From positions 2,913,001 to 2,977,000 of the forward strand of contig CATNEN010000003.1 of the NCBI GenBank assembly GCA_950097015.1: DNA of 64,000 nt, in the 5' to 3' direction. The position numbers and the translations under genes were made by a program. The notes beneath the pieces are model-generated. The model was not told the DNA's origin, did no database searches, and saw nothing but the letters and a program-made list of their open reading frames with translations. Within the stretch, counting starts at the first letter, position 1, and each line of letters opens with the position of its first letter. This DNA comes from Macrostomum hystrix. Taxonomy: Eukaryota; Platyhelminthes; Macrostomidae. This document shows positions 1-12,240 of this stretch, one piece after another.

Positions 1-179
1 GGAGAGTAGGCAATTTCAACTGGGATCATCCGGACTAAAGCAGCTGCATTGGTGTTAGCAGCTGGACTTTCCCTGGCCCCATCACCAACTCTATTTGCCA
101 AGCTGCACTGATAGTTGGGACGCAAAAATACCTCAGAGTTTGCTATGGAAGATTCGTTGGGATATTTTAAGCTATTGAA

Positions 180-960
180 GCTAAGCTATTCACTCACTCT
201 CTCCCTCACTCAGCCACTTACTCCCTCACTCACTGACTCACTCACTCACTCACTCTCTCCTTACCTCACTCACTCACACTCTCATTCACTCACTCACTCA
301 CTCTCTCCCTCCCTCACTCACTCCCTCCCTCACTCACCCACTCACTCACTGACTCTCTCCTTACCTCACTCACTCACACTCTCATTCACTCACTCACTCA
401 CTCTCTCCTTCCCTCACTCACTCACACTCTCATTCACTTACTCACTCACTCACTCTCTCCCTCCCTCACTCACTCACTCACTCACTCACCCACTCACTCA
501 CTGACTCTCTCCTTACCTCACTCACTCACACTCTCATTCACTCACTCACTCACTCTCTCCTTCCCTCACTCACTCACACTCTCATTCACTTACTCACTCA
601 CTCACTCTCTCCCTCCCTCACTCACTCACTCACTCACTCACTCTCTCCCTCCCTCACTCACTCACTCACTCCCTCACTCACTCACTCTCTCCCTCCCTCA
701 CTCACTCACTCACTCCCTCACTCACTCACTCACTCACTCACTCTCTCCTTCCCTCACTCACTCACTCCCTCACTCACTCTCTCCTTCCCTCACTCACTCA
801 CACTCTCGTTCACTCACTCACTCACTCACTCTCTCCCTCACTCACTCACACTCTCATTCACTCTCTCACTCACCCACTCACTCACTGACTCACTCACTCA
901 CTCCCTAACTCACCCACTCACCCATCCACTCACCCACTCACTCACTCTCTCACTCATTCG
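180..960. repeat. ACTC/CTCC-rich satellite with higher-order structure
   Basis: This tract is built almost wholly from CACT and CTCC quartets. Blocks such as GACTCTCTCCTTACCTCACT recur near 351 and 503, an offset of about 152 bp, so it has a higher-order period as well as the 4-bp one. The reading frame through it (Ser-Leu-Thr-His repeats) is a by-product of the low complexity. Confidence 0.95.
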
Positions 961-2040
961 CGAATCTCTCATAATGTCAGGCGGCTCAAAATTAAATTGC
1001 TCAAACTATGAATACTGTTAAACCATTCTATGCAGTCTGTCTGCAGATAATATTTTTCGTGTCCATTCTAGATTAAAATCAAGCAGAGACCAGTTGAAGC
1101 AGAAAATTAATTTTTGCAGCCAGTGTATATTTACAGACATGATTGTCTCTGACATCTGAATTATAGCCCTCCTTATGGAATAGGAGGGCAAGCTTTCACT
1201 TCGGAAAATTTTCCAGTTTAATAAACGAGCTAATTATAGTCGTTTGTTGACAAGTCGCGCAGTCCAGTTTCTAAGAAAGTAGACCGATTATCTTCAATCT
1301 AAAATCGCCGATTTCAAATCCCCAGTGCTATAGATGAATTATCGATCGTGGCTCATTTATCGATCGATTAGAAAGTTCAACATTTGAGAGCATTGGAGCT
1401 ATAACCATAGTAAAGTGCAGGGCTGTCCCCAATGCACACACGCGCACCAGTCTCTTGAGTCTCTTGGGCAATGAAATCAAAAGCAGCTCAAACATTCGAG
1501 GGTTGGCCATAGTGGAATCTGCTGAAGAGTGCCGGTGATTTAGGGAGGCATCGAATTATCATTTTGCTGGGCCTGGCTGGGTTAGAAGGGACTCCAGCAT
1601 ACTCTCAACTCCCAGCATCAGCGCCTAGTGCTCAAATCGATTTGTTATTATCCCATGTTTTCATTTAGGTCAATCTGTGCGATTTCTGACTAGATTATCG
1701 AATAATTTTTTTTGTAGAAATGATCGGCAAAGAGGAGTTTCAAACAAAATATTAGCGAACATCATGTCTATATTCCCATAGGGATTCTAGCGATCATCGG
1801 GAGACCTTAAGATCCCGTCTGTTGTTATTCCCACTGATTGCCACAGAGATTGCTTAAAGTCGTTCTCATTCGGCTGCAAGTTTTGGCCCCGCGTGACTGC
1901 TTGAATGTCACAGATTTATAGATTTTAAGCATTTCATTTGCTAACTGTTCTACTGACAGTAGTGTGAAAAGAGACTACATGACAAAAATTAATTCGTGAA
2001 AACCCTCTAAAAATTTTTCACTGACTAGAAAACTTTTCAC
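961..2040. other. non-coding stretch, no gene seen
   Basis: AT-rich sequence without a convincing exon. It lies upstream of the first visible exon of the Kirrel-like gene and may be one of its introns. I could not find the missing first half of Ig domain 1 here. Confidence 0.5.
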
Positions 2041-2215
2041 ACACAAACCATCACCCACGTCACCTAATCCTCAAACCAAGGCCTTCACCCACATCAACAA
2101 ATCATCAAACGAAGGCCTTCACCCAGATCAACAAACACTCAAACCAAGGCCTTCACCCAGATCAACAAACACTCAAACCAAGGCCTTCACCCAGATCACC
2201 CACGCCACTCCAAGC
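2041..2215. repeat. short tandem repeat, about 34-bp unit
   Basis: Four to five imperfect copies of a unit with the core AAGGCCTTCACCCAGATCAA. The array ends immediately before the splice acceptor at 2216-2217 of the first visible Kirrel-like exon. Confidence 0.85.
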
Positions 2216-2217
2216 AG

Positions 2218-5200
2218 GTGTCCACGACCTGATCATCAGCCCGCTGCAGATGCAGGACCAAGGCGAATACTACTGCCAAGTGTCGGAGGCAGACAACAGT
2301 CGTCGAACTTGGCCAAAGATTTCTAGGAAAGCAACTCTGCGAGTATTGAGAAATGTCGACACAGTCAGTCTGGTTCGATTGCTCAACGGTTCCGCAGTCA
2401 CGTCGGCAGCTGCGGTATCGGCAGTGCAGGCTCCAGAATCGGGATCGGCAGTTGTTAAACAGAAAAATGTTTTAAAAATTCGCACCGGAGAACAGCTGAC
2501 TCTCGTCTGTTCGTCCAGCGGTTCGAATCCTGCGGCGGGCATCGCCTGGCTCATCGGCGACGACGAGGATCGAGTCGACACGCCAACGACGGAGGGCGAG
2601 GCTGGCAGACGCTTCATCAGCCGACCGTTTAGCGGCTCAGTTCGACTCGAAAGAAAAATTGAATCCCCAAACAATAAACTGTGAGCTGACTGAGTCGAGA
2701 TTGAATCAACATCTGTAGATCTAAATCAGGAACTATTTGTAGATGGTTGAGTGATTGAGTGTCGGGAAGTAATGGAGGCATCAAGGTCCTGAGCTAGGAT
2801 CTAGGGCACAGTGCGCGCCCTTGAGTACCAACTCACAAGGCACAGTTAGAGTTTTAGAATGAAGATGAAGAAAATCAGGGCAGATTTTTGAACTTAGGCC
2901 ATAGACTATAGACTCGAGACAAAAGACGCTAAATTTAAATAAGAACCGATTGCCAGGCCTTATTAAGCTTAAGAAATTAAAGACTTGAATTGTTAATGGA
3001 AAGTTATTAGAACCCTAGAAACCTGGATTTCCTAGAAACCTGGATTTCCTAGAAACCTGGATTTCCTAGAAACCTGGATTTCCTAGAAACCTGGATTTCC
3101 TAGAACCCTGGATTTCCTAGAAACCTGGATTTCCTAGAAACCTGGATTTCTTAGAAACCTGGATTTCTTAGAAACCTGGATTTCTTAGAAACCTGGATTT
3201 CTTAGAAACCTGGATTTCCTAGAAACCAGTATTTCCTAGAAACCAGTATTTCCTAGAAACCAGTATTTCCTAGAAACCAGTATTTCATAGAAACCAGTAT
3301 TTCCTAGAAACCTGGATTTCCTCGAAATCTTAATTCTTAGAAAAATGTTTTGACTTTTTAGAAAATGATTTTTCCTTTGAAATCACAGCTTCTGCAAAAT
3401 CAGGATTTACAAAGGTTTTAAAGCCCTTCAAAGCTTTCCAAAATTAAAAGAAGAAGTCTACTTAAAGCTCTTGGTACCCGGGGTCAATACTCTGACCGAC
3501 TGAAATCAGGAACGCCGAGACATCTCACCCCAGTCCTTGCCATCGTAATTTGGGATTTACCTCGACGTGCTCCACTAATTATAAATAATAATAATTTAAG
3601 TAGGGCTGGCACATAATTTGGTGACACTGGACCTGCAGCCAGCGTTGAGGCAATTCTGCCCATTTTGCTGACTCCTGAGCACACACACACAGGTGTGCAC
3701 ATCTGCTCTGACTTTCTCATCGTCAGGCAGTGTACACTCTCACTGTGCCTTAGAGGTTGGCCCTCAAGGGCGTAAATTGCACGACAAGCCCCAAGTTTAA
3801 TGTGGCCTCGCCGCGGAATCGAACTCAGGGACCTTGGCGCAAGAACCAAGCACGTTAGACTGCTCTGCCACTCACCACCATCTCTAATCGGGTCCATTCA
3901 AGAGCGTCAAGTTGACGTCCTCTTTTTTCGATGCAGGTGGTCGGTGACGTCGGTGCTGCAGATTGACAGCGGTAGCATCCTTGATGCGCACCACAATCTG
4001 CGTCTCCAATGTGAGACTCAGGTTCACGGATTCGCGGAGCGACGAAAATCTGTCCAGTCCAGACTGTACGTCTTAGTAGCGCCGCAGGTTCGAATCGCGC
4101 TAGAATCGGCGTCTGGCTTTGTTGGACCGACTAGGGAGCTTCGAGAGCACGACAATGTGATAGCGGTGTGCAGAGCCATTGGTAGACCAGACACATTTGC
4201 CTACAGGTGTGTTTTACTGTGTTTAATAAATTAATTTTTTCCGGCAAGTGTTTTATAAAAAGTCTGTAAAAATTCACCCACCTCACGCCGCCATCGATCC
4301 CAAACCTACGAGACGACCATTCTAAGTAAATGCTCGCCCAGTCGCACCAGCAACCGGTTACCCCATTAAATGACCGATCCCTCTTACGAGTAGCTGCATA
4401 AATGGTCTCTCAGTTTTTCGAGCTCTTCAAAACACCCACCTCACGCCACCCTTGCAGTTGGGCCATAGACGAAATCGGCGCCATACCGGACAAAACTGAG
4501 GCCAGACTGCCGCTGACACTGACTCGCGGCCACAACGACAAGCGGCTGCGTTGCTGGGCAGAGAATTTCGCCCGCGGCGAAGCATCGATCCGTCTCCGTG
4601 TCCGCTACGGTCCGAAATTCGACCAGGGCTTGCCGGAACTGTACGCAGCCTCCGTTGGCAGCCCGGAAGTGGTTTTCTCTTGCGAGGCGGACGCTAATCC
4701 GGCGCCACAGTTTGTTTGGCATCGCGCCGGTGGCGCCAGCATTGCCGGGGACATTCTGGGACGCGAGGCGACCCTCCGGCTGCGAGATATTCGACGAAGC
4801 GACTTCGGTCAGTACTCGTGCAGCGCCACAGCCGGTGGTAGTGTCGAGTTCGCCCCGATCACCCGGCGGGTGATTCTGGCCGAGAATTCGGCGCCAAAGA
4901 TTTCCACAGCGGCAAGACACTTTGCTAGGCTGGCGCACAACTACAGACTGGAGTGCCGAATTAACTCGATCCCATTGCCGCCAGCTGTCGATGGCATTGT
5001 GTGGATGCGAAATGGCAAACCACTCGTGATGGATGCCAGGTAGGATCATTCGAGTTTAGGATTTTTCACACGCAGTTTTTTATCAATTAAACCTTGTTTT
5101 AAAGGGTTCGCATCTATCGCGAAGACTTCCTCGGTGGCACCACGGCAATAGTGCACTTCGACGAGCTTTTTTCCGGCGATTTTGGCGCCTACAATTGCAC

Positions 5201-8047
5201 AGTTGCGAATGGATTCGGCAATGACTGGCAGATTGTCACGCTGATCATGGAGGGTGAGTTTTTTATGAAAGCCTCAATATCACTTCATAGGCACTTAATA
5301 GTCACGTGAAAGCTGATAGGCTGAAGGGCCTATGCTTTCCCAGCCAATCGTTATATTTAGACTCAAGGTTAAGTCTATCCTGGGTGTGCATTTAAATCTC
5401 CAGCGTACATTACAAGTATTTCTCTACCCAAAGCAAACATAAGTGCTATTTTTAGAAACAATCGCGTTTATCTCGCATGCGCAACCCACCCCCTCCCTTC
5501 ACCGAATTTCAGATAATCTCCCTGTGGCTTTCATAGCAGGAGCATCCATCGCCCTACTCATGGTGCTAATATTTGTGCTAGTTCTTCTATGCGTCTGTCG
5601 AAAAGGCTATTGGGAGACTAGGGCCGCCGCGATGCGAGAATCTAGCAGTGAGTTTCCTTAACCTTGTTTGCTGGCTAAAGTGCTTACTTTGCTTATACTT
5701 TACTAAAGGGATTTTTTTGCGGCTTATGGAGGTCACTGTAGTTCTAAGGTGAAGGAAAACTGCCTAGAATAGTAAGTAAGAAAATAATGATTTATTGTAA
5801 AGACTCGAATTTTGTTTAAAAAAACTTCTTTTTCAATATTCTATTTGGTAGGGGGCTAAAGTTGCTAGTCAAATATACTAAAAGTTAAATTTTCTTCTAA
5901 AGATAGCCACATGAATAAATCCTTCTCTTTGACCAATCAAAATAAAAAAGACAGCGTTAAGTTCAATGCAAAACTGTGACTGTGTTGTCTCAAAACTTTG
6001 AAACTAATTTGGTCAAACCAATCCCCCTTACCAAACCATTAACATATAATATTGATGAAGGAGGTGGGTGGCAGCAGCAGCAAAGGATCTGGTTGTTGCA
6101 TTCGTGCCCGCAAAATACAATCCAGATTGCCAGTTGGTAAAATCAATATTCGGTAACATCAAGAACCCGTATTATAAAGCAAAAAGCAACGGTGCACCCA
6201 GAAATTTGTTCGCCTAAATACTTTTATTCTTCTTGTTTTTCTCTAAATGTCTGTCTTAATTTTTTTTTCCGCTGGCCTTCAACTGTTCTCTCATTGTTGC
6301 CCCACATTGTGAGACTGCACCGATGCTTTCACAATCATGAAGGAGAATCTATTATTAAATTACTCGTAATTCAGCTTCCAAAATATGAAGACACATCGAT
6401 AAAGGGTTTTTACCTATCAATATACTAAGAACTAATATCCCATTATTATTCTGGTCTGACAGATAGCTACTACTAATTATGGCTGACTAACAGATGATAG
6501 CCTGAACAACAACTGTTAACATTTCCCCAGTCTAATAGGTAAGATTTGCTGCTGTCTAACAGCAGATTTACCCATGTCTAGCACATGAGATATTCGCAGC
6601 AAAAGAGTAAAAACCATTTATAATGTGTAATCATTTCGCACAGCGCACTGCTTGCATCTACTTTAAGTAGTTTGAAGCTTATCACGTCTTTGTTATGCCG
6701 TTCCCTCGAAGTGAAAAGCCAGAAAATTGAAACAAGGGCAAACAAGGGCGGAAAATTTTGATTCAGATGGTGGATTTTCACGAAAATCGGTCATTCGGTT
6801 TGGGAGCTACCGTGTAGTAGGCAGTGGGTATTTGAAATTCCTTTCCCCAGTGGGAAAATACGAGTAGCTAGCGTAGTCTTTCTACTGTTAAATGCATTCT
6901 CCAATCAGGTTCGCATGCTCTATCTATTGTTTCTATAATTTAAATCCAAGCCGCATGGTCGCTTAGGCTTTAAGCACCTCTACAGGATACCTCAATCGAT
7001 CCGATGACATCGAGCTTTCAAATCGTTAGAACTATGGCCACACCTCACATCCCTGACAATTCAACAGAACGAGAAGTTCGCGACATCACCGATCATGACA
7101 CACAAAAGCATCACCGTCAGCTGCTTCCAGTACTGCTGGACAGCTCCTCTCCCGCCGATGTTCAACAGTCGATGTTCACCGCCATCCCGGGATCTGTGAC
7201 GGCTGTCGGCCAGCCGGATGAAAACTGCGATGTTGGCAGCTGCGGCGGTGGCAGCAGCAGCGGCTGCGGCGGCTCCTCCACCCAGCTGGCCAGTCTGAGA
7301 TTTGCAGATCCTGGCGGTCCAGCCGCCTTCGTACCGGCCCGGGCCACCAGGGTCGGCTTCCGCTCGCTGCAGCCGTCGGCTTCGCCATCGCCGCCGTTGC
7401 CACCGCAGATTTCGTCGCCGATGTCATTGAACCTGATGGAGCTGACACTGAGACACGCGGGAGCTGCTCAGACTATCCTGCTTCCAAGGCAACCGCTGCA
7501 GCAGCAGATGCTGATCAGAGAGGAGCATCTGGATGAGAATGGACAGGAGGAGTGAGTTAGGAAAATTTACTTTCGGAAGGGATTTGGGGTTCGTTTCATC
7601 AAAGGAACCTCCATGGATTACGCCATTGGCCGCGAGTTACGCCAAAATCGAATACTGGACGTCGCTACAATATCAATACAAATCGACTATCATTTGTCCG
7701 GAGGATAGCGGCAAGATCAAAGAACTATCCTACAACTAGGGGCTTGCGGCAAAATTAAAGGACTATCCTTCGACTGGGGATAGCGGCAACACCAAAGGAC
7801 TCTCCTTCGACGACGCTTAGCGGCTACATCAAAGTACTATCCTACAACTGGAGGTAGCGGCAATATCAAAGGCTATCCTACGACTGCAGGGGTAGCGGAA
7901 ACATCAAAGGGCCACATTAGGGCAATATTAAATTACTGTGTTCATCCACACTAGATCTAGTCACTAGCCGCTAATGAATTATAATGAATTTCATCTTTCA
8001 GTAGCGTCCGAAGCTGCGATTCAGGCTACGGTGGAGCACAGCAGTAT

Positions 8048-8081
<34 letters not shown>

Positions 8082-8380
8082 GTCTTCATCGACTTCATGG
8101 CTCAGATTCTAGCGTCGATTCGTCCAGAGCTCAGCAGCCTCAGCAGCAGCATCACGTGACCTTTCACCCTACACCCTGCATCATTCATCACTACCAACAG
8201 GCTGACAGCAGTTCAGCGAGGCAGACTCCGTGCCCGATGCACAATCAGCTGCTGCAGCAGCTAAGTCCGTCCAAACAGCCTTTGCCAGCCTCCAGCAGCT
8301 TCGGAAGCTTCGTCGGTATGTCCGCTAGCCGACGTCAGCCGCCGCCGATCGTGGAAGATCAGCCAGTTTCTGAAGTGTAA
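2218..8380 (+). CDS. Kirrel/Neph/SYG-1-like immunoglobulin cell-adhesion receptor, 5' incomplete
   Basis: This encodes a type I membrane adhesion protein of the irre/Kirrel/SYG-1 family, which mediates heterophilic cell recognition such as synapse-partner choice or slit-diaphragm-type junctions. Exons read 2218-2680, 3937-4206, 4458-5039, 5105-5253, 5513-5647, about 6975 or 6986-7551, and 8002-8380. In order they encode the end of Ig1 (DQGEYYCQV), Ig2, Ig3, Ig4 (VFSCEADANPAPQFVW then GQYSCSA), Ig5 (GAYNCTVANGFG), then LPVAFIAGASI leading into one transmembrane helix. The juxtamembrane stretch matches the LPVGIIAGATI-type sequence of Kirrel proteins, which is the most diagnostic point. The tail is Pro-rich, has a Gln run of about ten, and ends V-S-E-V, a class I PDZ ligand as in Neph proteins. 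Phases agree through 5647 and between the last two exons. The 5647-to-tail junction does not fit the best acceptor at 6985, so an unseen exon or the acceptor at 6974 is needed. No start or signal peptide is visible. Confidence 0.88.
3003..3330. repeat. 17-bp minisatellite in a Kirrel-like intron
   Basis: About 19 units of ACCTGGATTTCCTAGAA, grading into CAGTATTTCCTAGAAAC variants in the 3' third. It lies in the intron between exons 2218-2680 and 3937-4206. Confidence 0.95.
3577..3885 (-). mobile_element. tRNA-derived SINE, family A, copy 1
   Basis: Read on the minus strand, the head near 3880 has an A-box-like TGGCAGAGCAG and a B-box GAGTTCGATTCC, so it derives from a tRNA gene. The body is shared with copies at 13.4, 38.6, 52.1 and 63.5 kb, with cores such as CACAGTGAGAGTGTACACTG and CTCAGGAGTCAGC. 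The tail is an ATT-rich run (AATTATTATTATTTATAA) at the low-coordinate end. I found no convincing target-site duplication for this copy. Confidence 0.88.
7690..7920. repeat. degenerate tandem repeat, about 40-bp unit, in Kirrel-like intron
   Basis: Five or six decayed units share the core AAAGGACTATCCTTCGACTG followed by GGATAGCGGCAA. They fill the last intron, between 7551 and 8002. Confidence 0.75.
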
Positions 8381-8498
8381 AAAATGCTACAGAAAATTCT
8401 ACAATGCTTAGAAGAATGCTCATAATTGATAAAAACGATGAAATGCTTGCGTCCATATCGGTAACTACATACTCATTCACTTTTCATTCGTATTTGTA

Positions 8499-8504
8499 AA
8501 TAAA
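8499..8504 (+). terminator. AATAAA polyadenylation signal of the Kirrel-like gene
   Basis: AATAAA lies about 120 bp past the TAA stop at 8378-8380, in an AT-rich 3' region. It is the first such hexamer after the stop and is well placed for 3' end formation. Confidence 0.6.
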
Positions 8505-8842
8505 AATCTTTATCCTCATCTTAAGATTTGAATTTGTACTCACTTCAGTTTAAATCATTGCTTGTCACAACGACACTTCTCAATATTTGCTGCTCAGTAG
8601 TAATATAAATCTAAATTTTAATTGTACTATACAAATTGATTTGATCAGATATGACTTCATTGTCTTCGTTTGCTATTGTTGCTGTCACGTGATAAACTAT
8701 GTTGCTATTTTTAGAAGGCTTTGGGTTTTCGTCAAGCCATCAACCCTGGCACGTGACTTGGCCTAAGCCAATGAAATTGCGTCTTGGCAAGGTATAGGAC
8801 TTTGGCTTCGCAAAAGCACATTTTGCACTCGTCTTTTCCCTT

Positions 8843-9433
8843 CTCCATCTCTCTATCTATTTGCAGGGGGCCCGGGGCACTTGTCGCACATGCGACGGAG
8901 TGGCATGCCCCCAGACCGGCGAACTAGGCGCTTAGTGCCCATCGCGCCGCCTCCCCTGAGCAGGCACCACACACAGCAGCACAGACCAGCCGGGGAGGGC
9001 AGGAGGCACCCAGAATAGGCAGCAGTGCCCCCCACCCCAGCCCCACACGCACAGAGCAGACCAAGCTGGGGTGGAAGGCTGATATGAAATCAGTCCTCAG
9101 GGGGGGCGGGTGATGAGTGTACACTTATCCAATCGCGCTGACGGAAATCCAGAAAGCGCGCGGCGGTGTACACCCGCCCCCCAGCCACCCCCCGCAAGGC
9201 CTCACGCCCCAGCGCCAACGCACACAACTCACACAACGCAGAACAGGCACACAGAAAGGTAGGAGCGAAGCTATTATTTCAAGCTTTGATTGCACGAAAT
9301 ATGGTGCACCTCCGCCGGTCGCTACTGTCCAAACCCTCAACAAGTCCCGAAATTAATCATGACTTGAAGGGAGAATCGAACTAGCGTCCATTGGAGTGCG
9401 AGGCAGCGACGCTAGCCGCTGACCCACTCGCCC
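8843..9433 (-). mobile_element. GC-rich tRNA-derived SINE (family D) with perfect 15-bp target-site duplication
   Basis: A 591-bp insertion is bounded by identical copies of CTCGTCTTTTCCCTT at 8828-8842 and 9434-9448. On the minus strand it begins at 9433 with a tRNA-like head: an A-box-like GGGTCAGCGGCTAG and a B-box AGTTCGATTCTCC. It runs through a GC-rich body and ends in a simple tail (AAATAGATAGAGAGATGGAGA region). Head, tail and duplication together are what target-primed SINE insertion leaves. No other copy of its body was noticed in the window. Confidence 0.9.
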
Positions 9434-9448
9434 CTCGTCTTTTCCCTT

Positions 9449-9964
9449 AGTACTTTGTGTCTTTCAACAAAAATCCTCTAATGAATTGTATAGGATGCAC
9501 TTCATCATTCAGACAAGCAGAACAGGGATTAACTTCAGCCTTTCCGGAATATGCACGCACGCAAGCACACGCAAAACGGACTGCTGTTGTTCGCAAATTT
9601 CTAGTTTTTTGGGATGTATTCGGCTGCAAAGGCACGGCACTAGAAATGCACTGTTTTACAGAATATCAGATTGGCTTTTTTATTACTGCCCGGATAAATA
9701 TTTCATTACGCTTCGTTCAAGCCAGTGTGATGACAGTTACAATTTGCGAAACGAAACGCTTCATCAATGGCCTAGGCTGTTTTGCGCACAGTATTTTACG
9801 TGTACTAACCCAGACTGGCCGTTCATATAATAGCAATATCAGATCAGTTATTTTTCTTGCCACAGTTCGAAAGTCTTTTTCTATGATATTAATACACAGC
9901 ATGAAATACTTTGTACGGCCTGTTGTGGTTACAAAAATGTTTTAGGCAAAAAGAATTACTTATA
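9449..9964. other. intergenic stretch, no gene supported
   Basis: An open frame of about 160 codons crosses this stretch on the plus strand. It shows no domain, composition or splice context that supports it as a gene, and it directly abuts the SINE on one side and a satellite on the other. Confidence 0.45.
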
Positions 9965-11790
9965 ATCAAATCTATTAGACAAGGAACTGACCTGTTAGAT
10001 AAGGAACTGATCTGTTAGATAAGGATATGTTCTGTTAGATGAGGAACTGATCTGTTAGATAAGGAACTGATCCGTTAGACACGGAACTGACCTGTTAGAT
10101 AAGGAACTGATCTGTTAGATGAGGAACTGATCTGTTAGATAAGGAACTGATCTGTTAGATAAGGAACTGATCTGTTAGACAAGGAACTGATCTGTTAGAT
10201 AAGGATCTGATCTGTTAGATAAGGAACTGATCTGTTAGATAAGGAACTGATCTGTTAGATAAGGAACTGATCTGTTAGATAAGGAACTGATCTGTTAGAT
10301 AAGGAACTGATCCGTTAGATAAGGAACTGATCTGTTAGATAAGGAACTGATCTGCTAGACAAGGAACTGATCTGTTAGACACGGAACTGATCTGTTAGAC
10401 ACGGAACTGATCTGTTAGATAAGGAACTGATCTGTTAGTCAAGGAACTGATCTGTTAGACAAAGAACTGATCTGTTAGATAAGGAACTGATCTGTTAGAT
10501 AAGGAACTGATCTGTTAGTCAAGGAACTGATCTGTTAGACACGGAACTGATCTGTTAGACACGGAACTGATCTGTTAGATAAGGAACTGATCTGTTAGAT
10601 AAGGAACTGATCCGTTAGACAAGGAACTGATCTGTTAGTCAAGGAACTGATCTGTTAGACACGGAACTGATCTGTTAGACACGGAACTGATCTGTTAGAT
10701 AAGGAACTGATCTGTTAGACAAGGAACTGATCTGTTAGATAAGGAACTGATCTGTTAGATAAGGAACTGATCTGTTAGATAAGGAACTGATCTGTTAGAT
10801 AAGGAACTGATCTGTTAGATAAGGAACTGATCTGTTAGATAAGGAACTGATCTGTTAGATAAGGAACTGATCTGTTAGATAAGGAACTGATCTGTTAGAC
10901 AAGGAACTGATCTGTTAGATAAGGAACTGATCTGTTAGATAAGGAACTGATCCGTTAGATAAGGAACTGATCTGTTAGATAAGGAACTGATCTGCTAGAT
11001 AAGGAACTGATCTGTTAGATAAGGAACTGATCTGTTAGATAAGGAACTGATCTGTTAGATAAGGAACTGATCTGTTAGATAAGGAACTGATCCGTTAGAT
11101 AAGGAACTGATCTGTTAGATAAGGAACTGATCTGTTAGATAAGGAACTGATCTGTTAGACAAGGAACTGATCTGTTAGATAAGGAACTGATCTGCTAGAT
11201 AAGGAACTGATCTGTTAGATAAGGAACTGATCTGTTAGATAAGGAACTGATCTGTTAGATAAGGAACTGATCTGTTAGATAAGGAACTGATCCGTTAGAT
11301 AAGGAACTGATCTGTTAGACAAGGAACTGATCTGTTAGATAAGGAACTGATCTGCTAGATAAGGAACTGATCTGTTAGACAAGGAACTGATCTGTTAGAT
11401 AAGGAACTGATCTGTTAGATAAGGAACTGATCTGTTAGATAAGGAACTGATCTGTTAGATAAGGAACTGATCTGCTAGATTAGGAACTGATCTGTTAGAT
11501 AAGGAACTGATCTGCTAGATTAGGATCTGATCTGTTAGATAAGGAACTGATCTGTTAGATAAGGAACTGATCTGTTAGATAAGGAACTGATCTGTTAGAT
11601 AAGGAACTGATCTGTTAGATAAGGAACTGATCTGTTAGATAAGGAACTGATCTGCTAGATTAGGAACTGATCTGTTAGATAAGGAACTGATCTGCTAGAT
11701 TAGGATCTGATCTGTTAGATAAGGAACTGATCTGCTAGATTAGGATCTGATCTGTTAGATAAGGAACTGATCTGTTAGATAAGGAACTGA
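9965..11790. repeat. 20-bp satellite array, about 91 units
   Basis: Near-perfect copies of AAGGAACTGATCTGTTAGAT run head to tail. Variant units (TTAGAC, TTAGTC, CTGCTAGATTAGG, ACGGAACTG) recur in fixed orders. For example the text at 11461-11520 is repeated at 11641-11700, nine units apart, so unequal exchange or replication slippage has copied blocks of units. Each common unit contains a GATA-type AGATAA. Confidence 0.97.
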
Positions 11791-12240
11791 TAGTTCCTTC
11801 CTAAGTTAGCTAGGAAACTAAGATGTTAAGAAGCTCGTTAGCATGCTGATTCAAGGACAAGAACGGTCGGATGCTATAATGAATAGACCCTCTTGCTGGG
11901 TCAAAAATAATAGTACAAACAGCGATACCTCTTCACCTCGCAAGCCGATAAAAAATGCTTAAAAACACTTGAACCTTAATCTAGGCGCTGGTTTATAAGG
12001 GACAGAGTGGAACAAGTGGCTTGTGACGTCAGCAAGGCTGGCCGAGCGAACCGCGACCTTTCTGAATTTACGGACCAGCACATCCCCCAGTGTCCGAGCT
12101 CTTAGCTTTAGATTTAATCTATCCTTTCATTTCTGTTCTGAACTTTGTGCATTTTAGGCCGTCGGTGAAAATGGCCCAGCAAAGTCTTGTGCCAGCGGGA
12201 ACACAAGTTCACTTTTTATAACTGATGCCGAAAATTACAC
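11791..12240 (+). promoter_or_regulatory. possible promoter-like segment with CRE
   Basis: This unique segment between two arrays carries TTTATAAGGG near 11992 and a perfect palindromic CRE, TGACGTCA, at 12024-12031. It is followed by GC-richer sequence and a short 16-codon open frame beginning near 12170. It could be a distal promoter or leader for the transporter gene 2 kb downstream. No transcript evidence is visible. Confidence 0.25.

Noticed and set aside
3003-3330. Heat-shock elements in the TTCCTAGAA repeats
   Set aside because: The TTC and GAA are three bases apart rather than the required two.
9457-9945. 162-codon plus-strand frame
   Set aside because: No recognisable domain, no splice context, abuts a SINE and a satellite; a chance frame is as likely.
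9965-11790. CRISPR array
   Set aside because: The repeats are contiguous with no unique spacers, and the window is eukaryotic.
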